Program-made: the position numbers and the translations under genes
Notes under the pieces: model-generated
What the model was told of the DNA's origin: nothing
The model's database searches: none
What the model saw: only the letters and a program-made list of their open reading frames with translations
Part shown: one piece after another, positions 4,226 to 5,273 of the stretch
How the letters are laid out: every line of letters begins with the position of its first letter
How positions within the stretch are numbered: the first letter of the stretch is position 1
Assembly (NCBI GenBank): GCA_944389985.1
Contig: CALXON010000193.1
Location: forward strand, 1 to 5,273
Length of the DNA stretch: 5,273 nucleotides
Direction of reading: 5' to 3'
Source of the DNA: an uncultured Spirochaetaceae bacterium
GTDB taxonomy: Bacteria; Spirochaetota; Spirochaetia; Sphaerochaetales; Sphaerochaetaceae

Positions 4226-5273
4226 GCATGTTTACCCAGAAGATGAAAATGCTTACTGCGGTTGTCATGGAGAAAGACAGGGACAGTGTCGTGAGGGCGC
4301 TTCTGAAGAAGGGAGTCATGGAATTCGTTCATATTGACGCCCTTCCTGCGGACAAGATGGCAAAGCTCTCATCTCACGCATCCTCAGTCCCCCGTGCGGC
4401 CCTTACAGATATGAGATCGAGGATCGAGACACTCCTGAGAGAGGCCGGTGTCCAGCTTCCTGACATAGACAATGTCGACATAGACGCACTGCCTCAGCTG
4501 GACATGGAGTCATACAGGAGGTTCCTTGACAGGCTCTCAGGCTCGCTCCAGACGATAAGGACAGAGCAGAAGGAGCTTAACGAGAAGCTTCTGGAGTACC
4601 GTGAGATACAGCGTTATGCGGCAGAGTCAAAGGACGAGTATCTTGATCTCCGCACAGGAATCATCACACATGGCAGCGTGAAGGATCTTGTCTCCAGACT
4701 CTCCATCATCGGAGGAGTGTTCCTCTTTGATGAGACTCCGTACATCTCACTCACGCTCAGAAGGGATTCACAGCGTGTGTCCGATCTTCTGGATAAGTTC
4801 GGATGGGCAGAGGATCCCGATCCGGAGACTCAGAAGAACGCCCTTCCGGAGGCTCTCGGCAAGACAGATGAGCTTATCAGGGAGATAGACTCGAAGCTCT
4901 CCTCGCTCTCTGCTGATGCGAAGGCGAAAATCAGGGAAAGCAGCGACAAGCTGATCCCGATGTGGACTAATGTCCGTGTCCATGAGCTCTGTGAGCATGT
5001 TGAGTCATGCTTCTCATACACCAAGAATACGACGCTCTTCTCAGGCTGGGTGCCTGCAGAGTATGCCGACGACATCTCTAAGATAATCTATGACACCACG
5101 AAGGGTGTATCTATTGTTGAGTGGACCGACGGTGACGATCTTCCAAGGGAGGAGGTTCCTGTCGCCATGAAGAGCTCAAAGATACTCCGTCCGTTCAGGA
5201 AGATGGTCGACAACTACGGTACACCGGAGTACGGTTCGATAAATCCTGCTCCATTCACCGCTGTCGCATATAT
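4222..5273 (+). CDS. ntpI: V/A-type ATPase subunit I (a subunit), N-terminal part
   Basis: The reading frame stays open for 350 codons and runs off the right edge. Subunit I is the large stator protein: a cytoplasmic arm at the N-terminus that holds the peripheral stalks, then a membrane domain that forms the H+ or Na+ half-channels. Only the arm is visible. MSMFTQKMKMLTAVV then L--KGVMEFVHID (about 27-40) is the usual beginning. Residues 100-150 and 220-255 are charged helices able to form the coiled-coil arm. LFSGWVPAEY (about 273-282) is the family's GW-P motif. LRPFRKMVDNYGTPEYGS followed by INPAPFTAVAY (322-350) is the conserved lead-in to the first membrane helix. The start at 4222 (ATGA overlap with subunit C, GGGAGG at 4206-4211) is preferred over the in-frame ATG at 4228. 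The ion used cannot be judged, since the membrane residues lie outside the window. Confidence 0.92.
   Translation, partial: MSMFTQKMKMLTAVVMEKDRDSVVRALLKKGVMEFVHIDALPADKMAKLSSHASSVPRAALTDMRSRIETLLREAGVQLPDIDNVDIDALPQLDMESYRRFLDRLSGSLQTIRTEQKELNEKLLEYREIQRYAAESKDEYLDLRTGIITHGSVKDLVSRLSIIGGVFLFDETPYISLTLRRDSQRVSDLLDKFGWAEDPDPETQKNALPEALGKTDELIREIDSKLSSLSADAKAKIRESSDKLIPMWTNVRVHELCEHVESCFSYTKNTTLFSGWVPAEYADDISKIIYDTTKGVSIVEWTDGDDLPREEVPVAMKSSKILRPFRKMVDNYGTPEYGSINPAPFTAVAY

Noticed and set aside
1..5273. CRISPR array, insertion sequence, prophage or defence genes
   Set aside because: No regularly spaced repeats, transposase, integrase or phage-like proteins are seen. tRNA-Pro could in principle be an integration site, but no repeat of its 3' end occurs in the window.

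Overview
The window reads as an ordinary bacterial chromosome segment with all genes on the plus strand. It holds the 3' end of an NhaC-type Na+/H+ antiporter gene, a tRNA-Pro(GGG) gene, a tight three-gene cluster (two Opp/Dpp/Nik-type ABC ATPases and an iron-sulfur flavoprotein), and the start of a V/A-type ATPase operon (stalk subunit G/H, subunit C, subunit I cut by the window end). The tRNA-Pro has the C1-G72 pair typical of bacteria, and most genes have clear Shine-Dalgarno sites, so a bacterium is likelier than an archaeon. A V/A-type ATPase, an Isf-like flavoprotein and NhaC together suggest an anaerobe. A spirochaete of the Sphaerochaeta/Treponema kind is my best guess, but it is a weak one.

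Layout: 2-379 is the end of nhaC. The 112-base gap after it holds a weak hairpin and a good promoter candidate (TTGACA, 17 bases, extended -10) aimed at the tRNA. The tRNA (492-565) ends only 17 bases before the first ABC ATPase gene, with no terminator visible between them. The three genes from 583 to 2654 overlap one another by 8 and 20 bases and look translationally coupled. The four conserved C-terminal cysteines of ATPase 1 are of the kind known in DppD to hold a 4Fe-4S cluster, and the flavoprotein has its own compact four-cysteine motif. Iron-sulfur chemistry may therefore be a shared theme. No permease or substrate-binding protein for these ATPases is in the window.

A very AT-rich spacer (2655-2798) separates the two operons. 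It contains a short A/T hairpin, a TATAAT box inside an 11-bp inverted repeat, an overlapping 12-bp palindrome, and a leader hairpin just before the first V-ATPase ribosome binding site. This is the most interesting non-coding stretch. The V-ATPase genes from 2799 onward are joined by ATGA overlaps. Their order, G/H then C then I, differs from the common order in which I follows G/H directly. I found no clear sign of a wholly new system, CRISPR array or mobile element.
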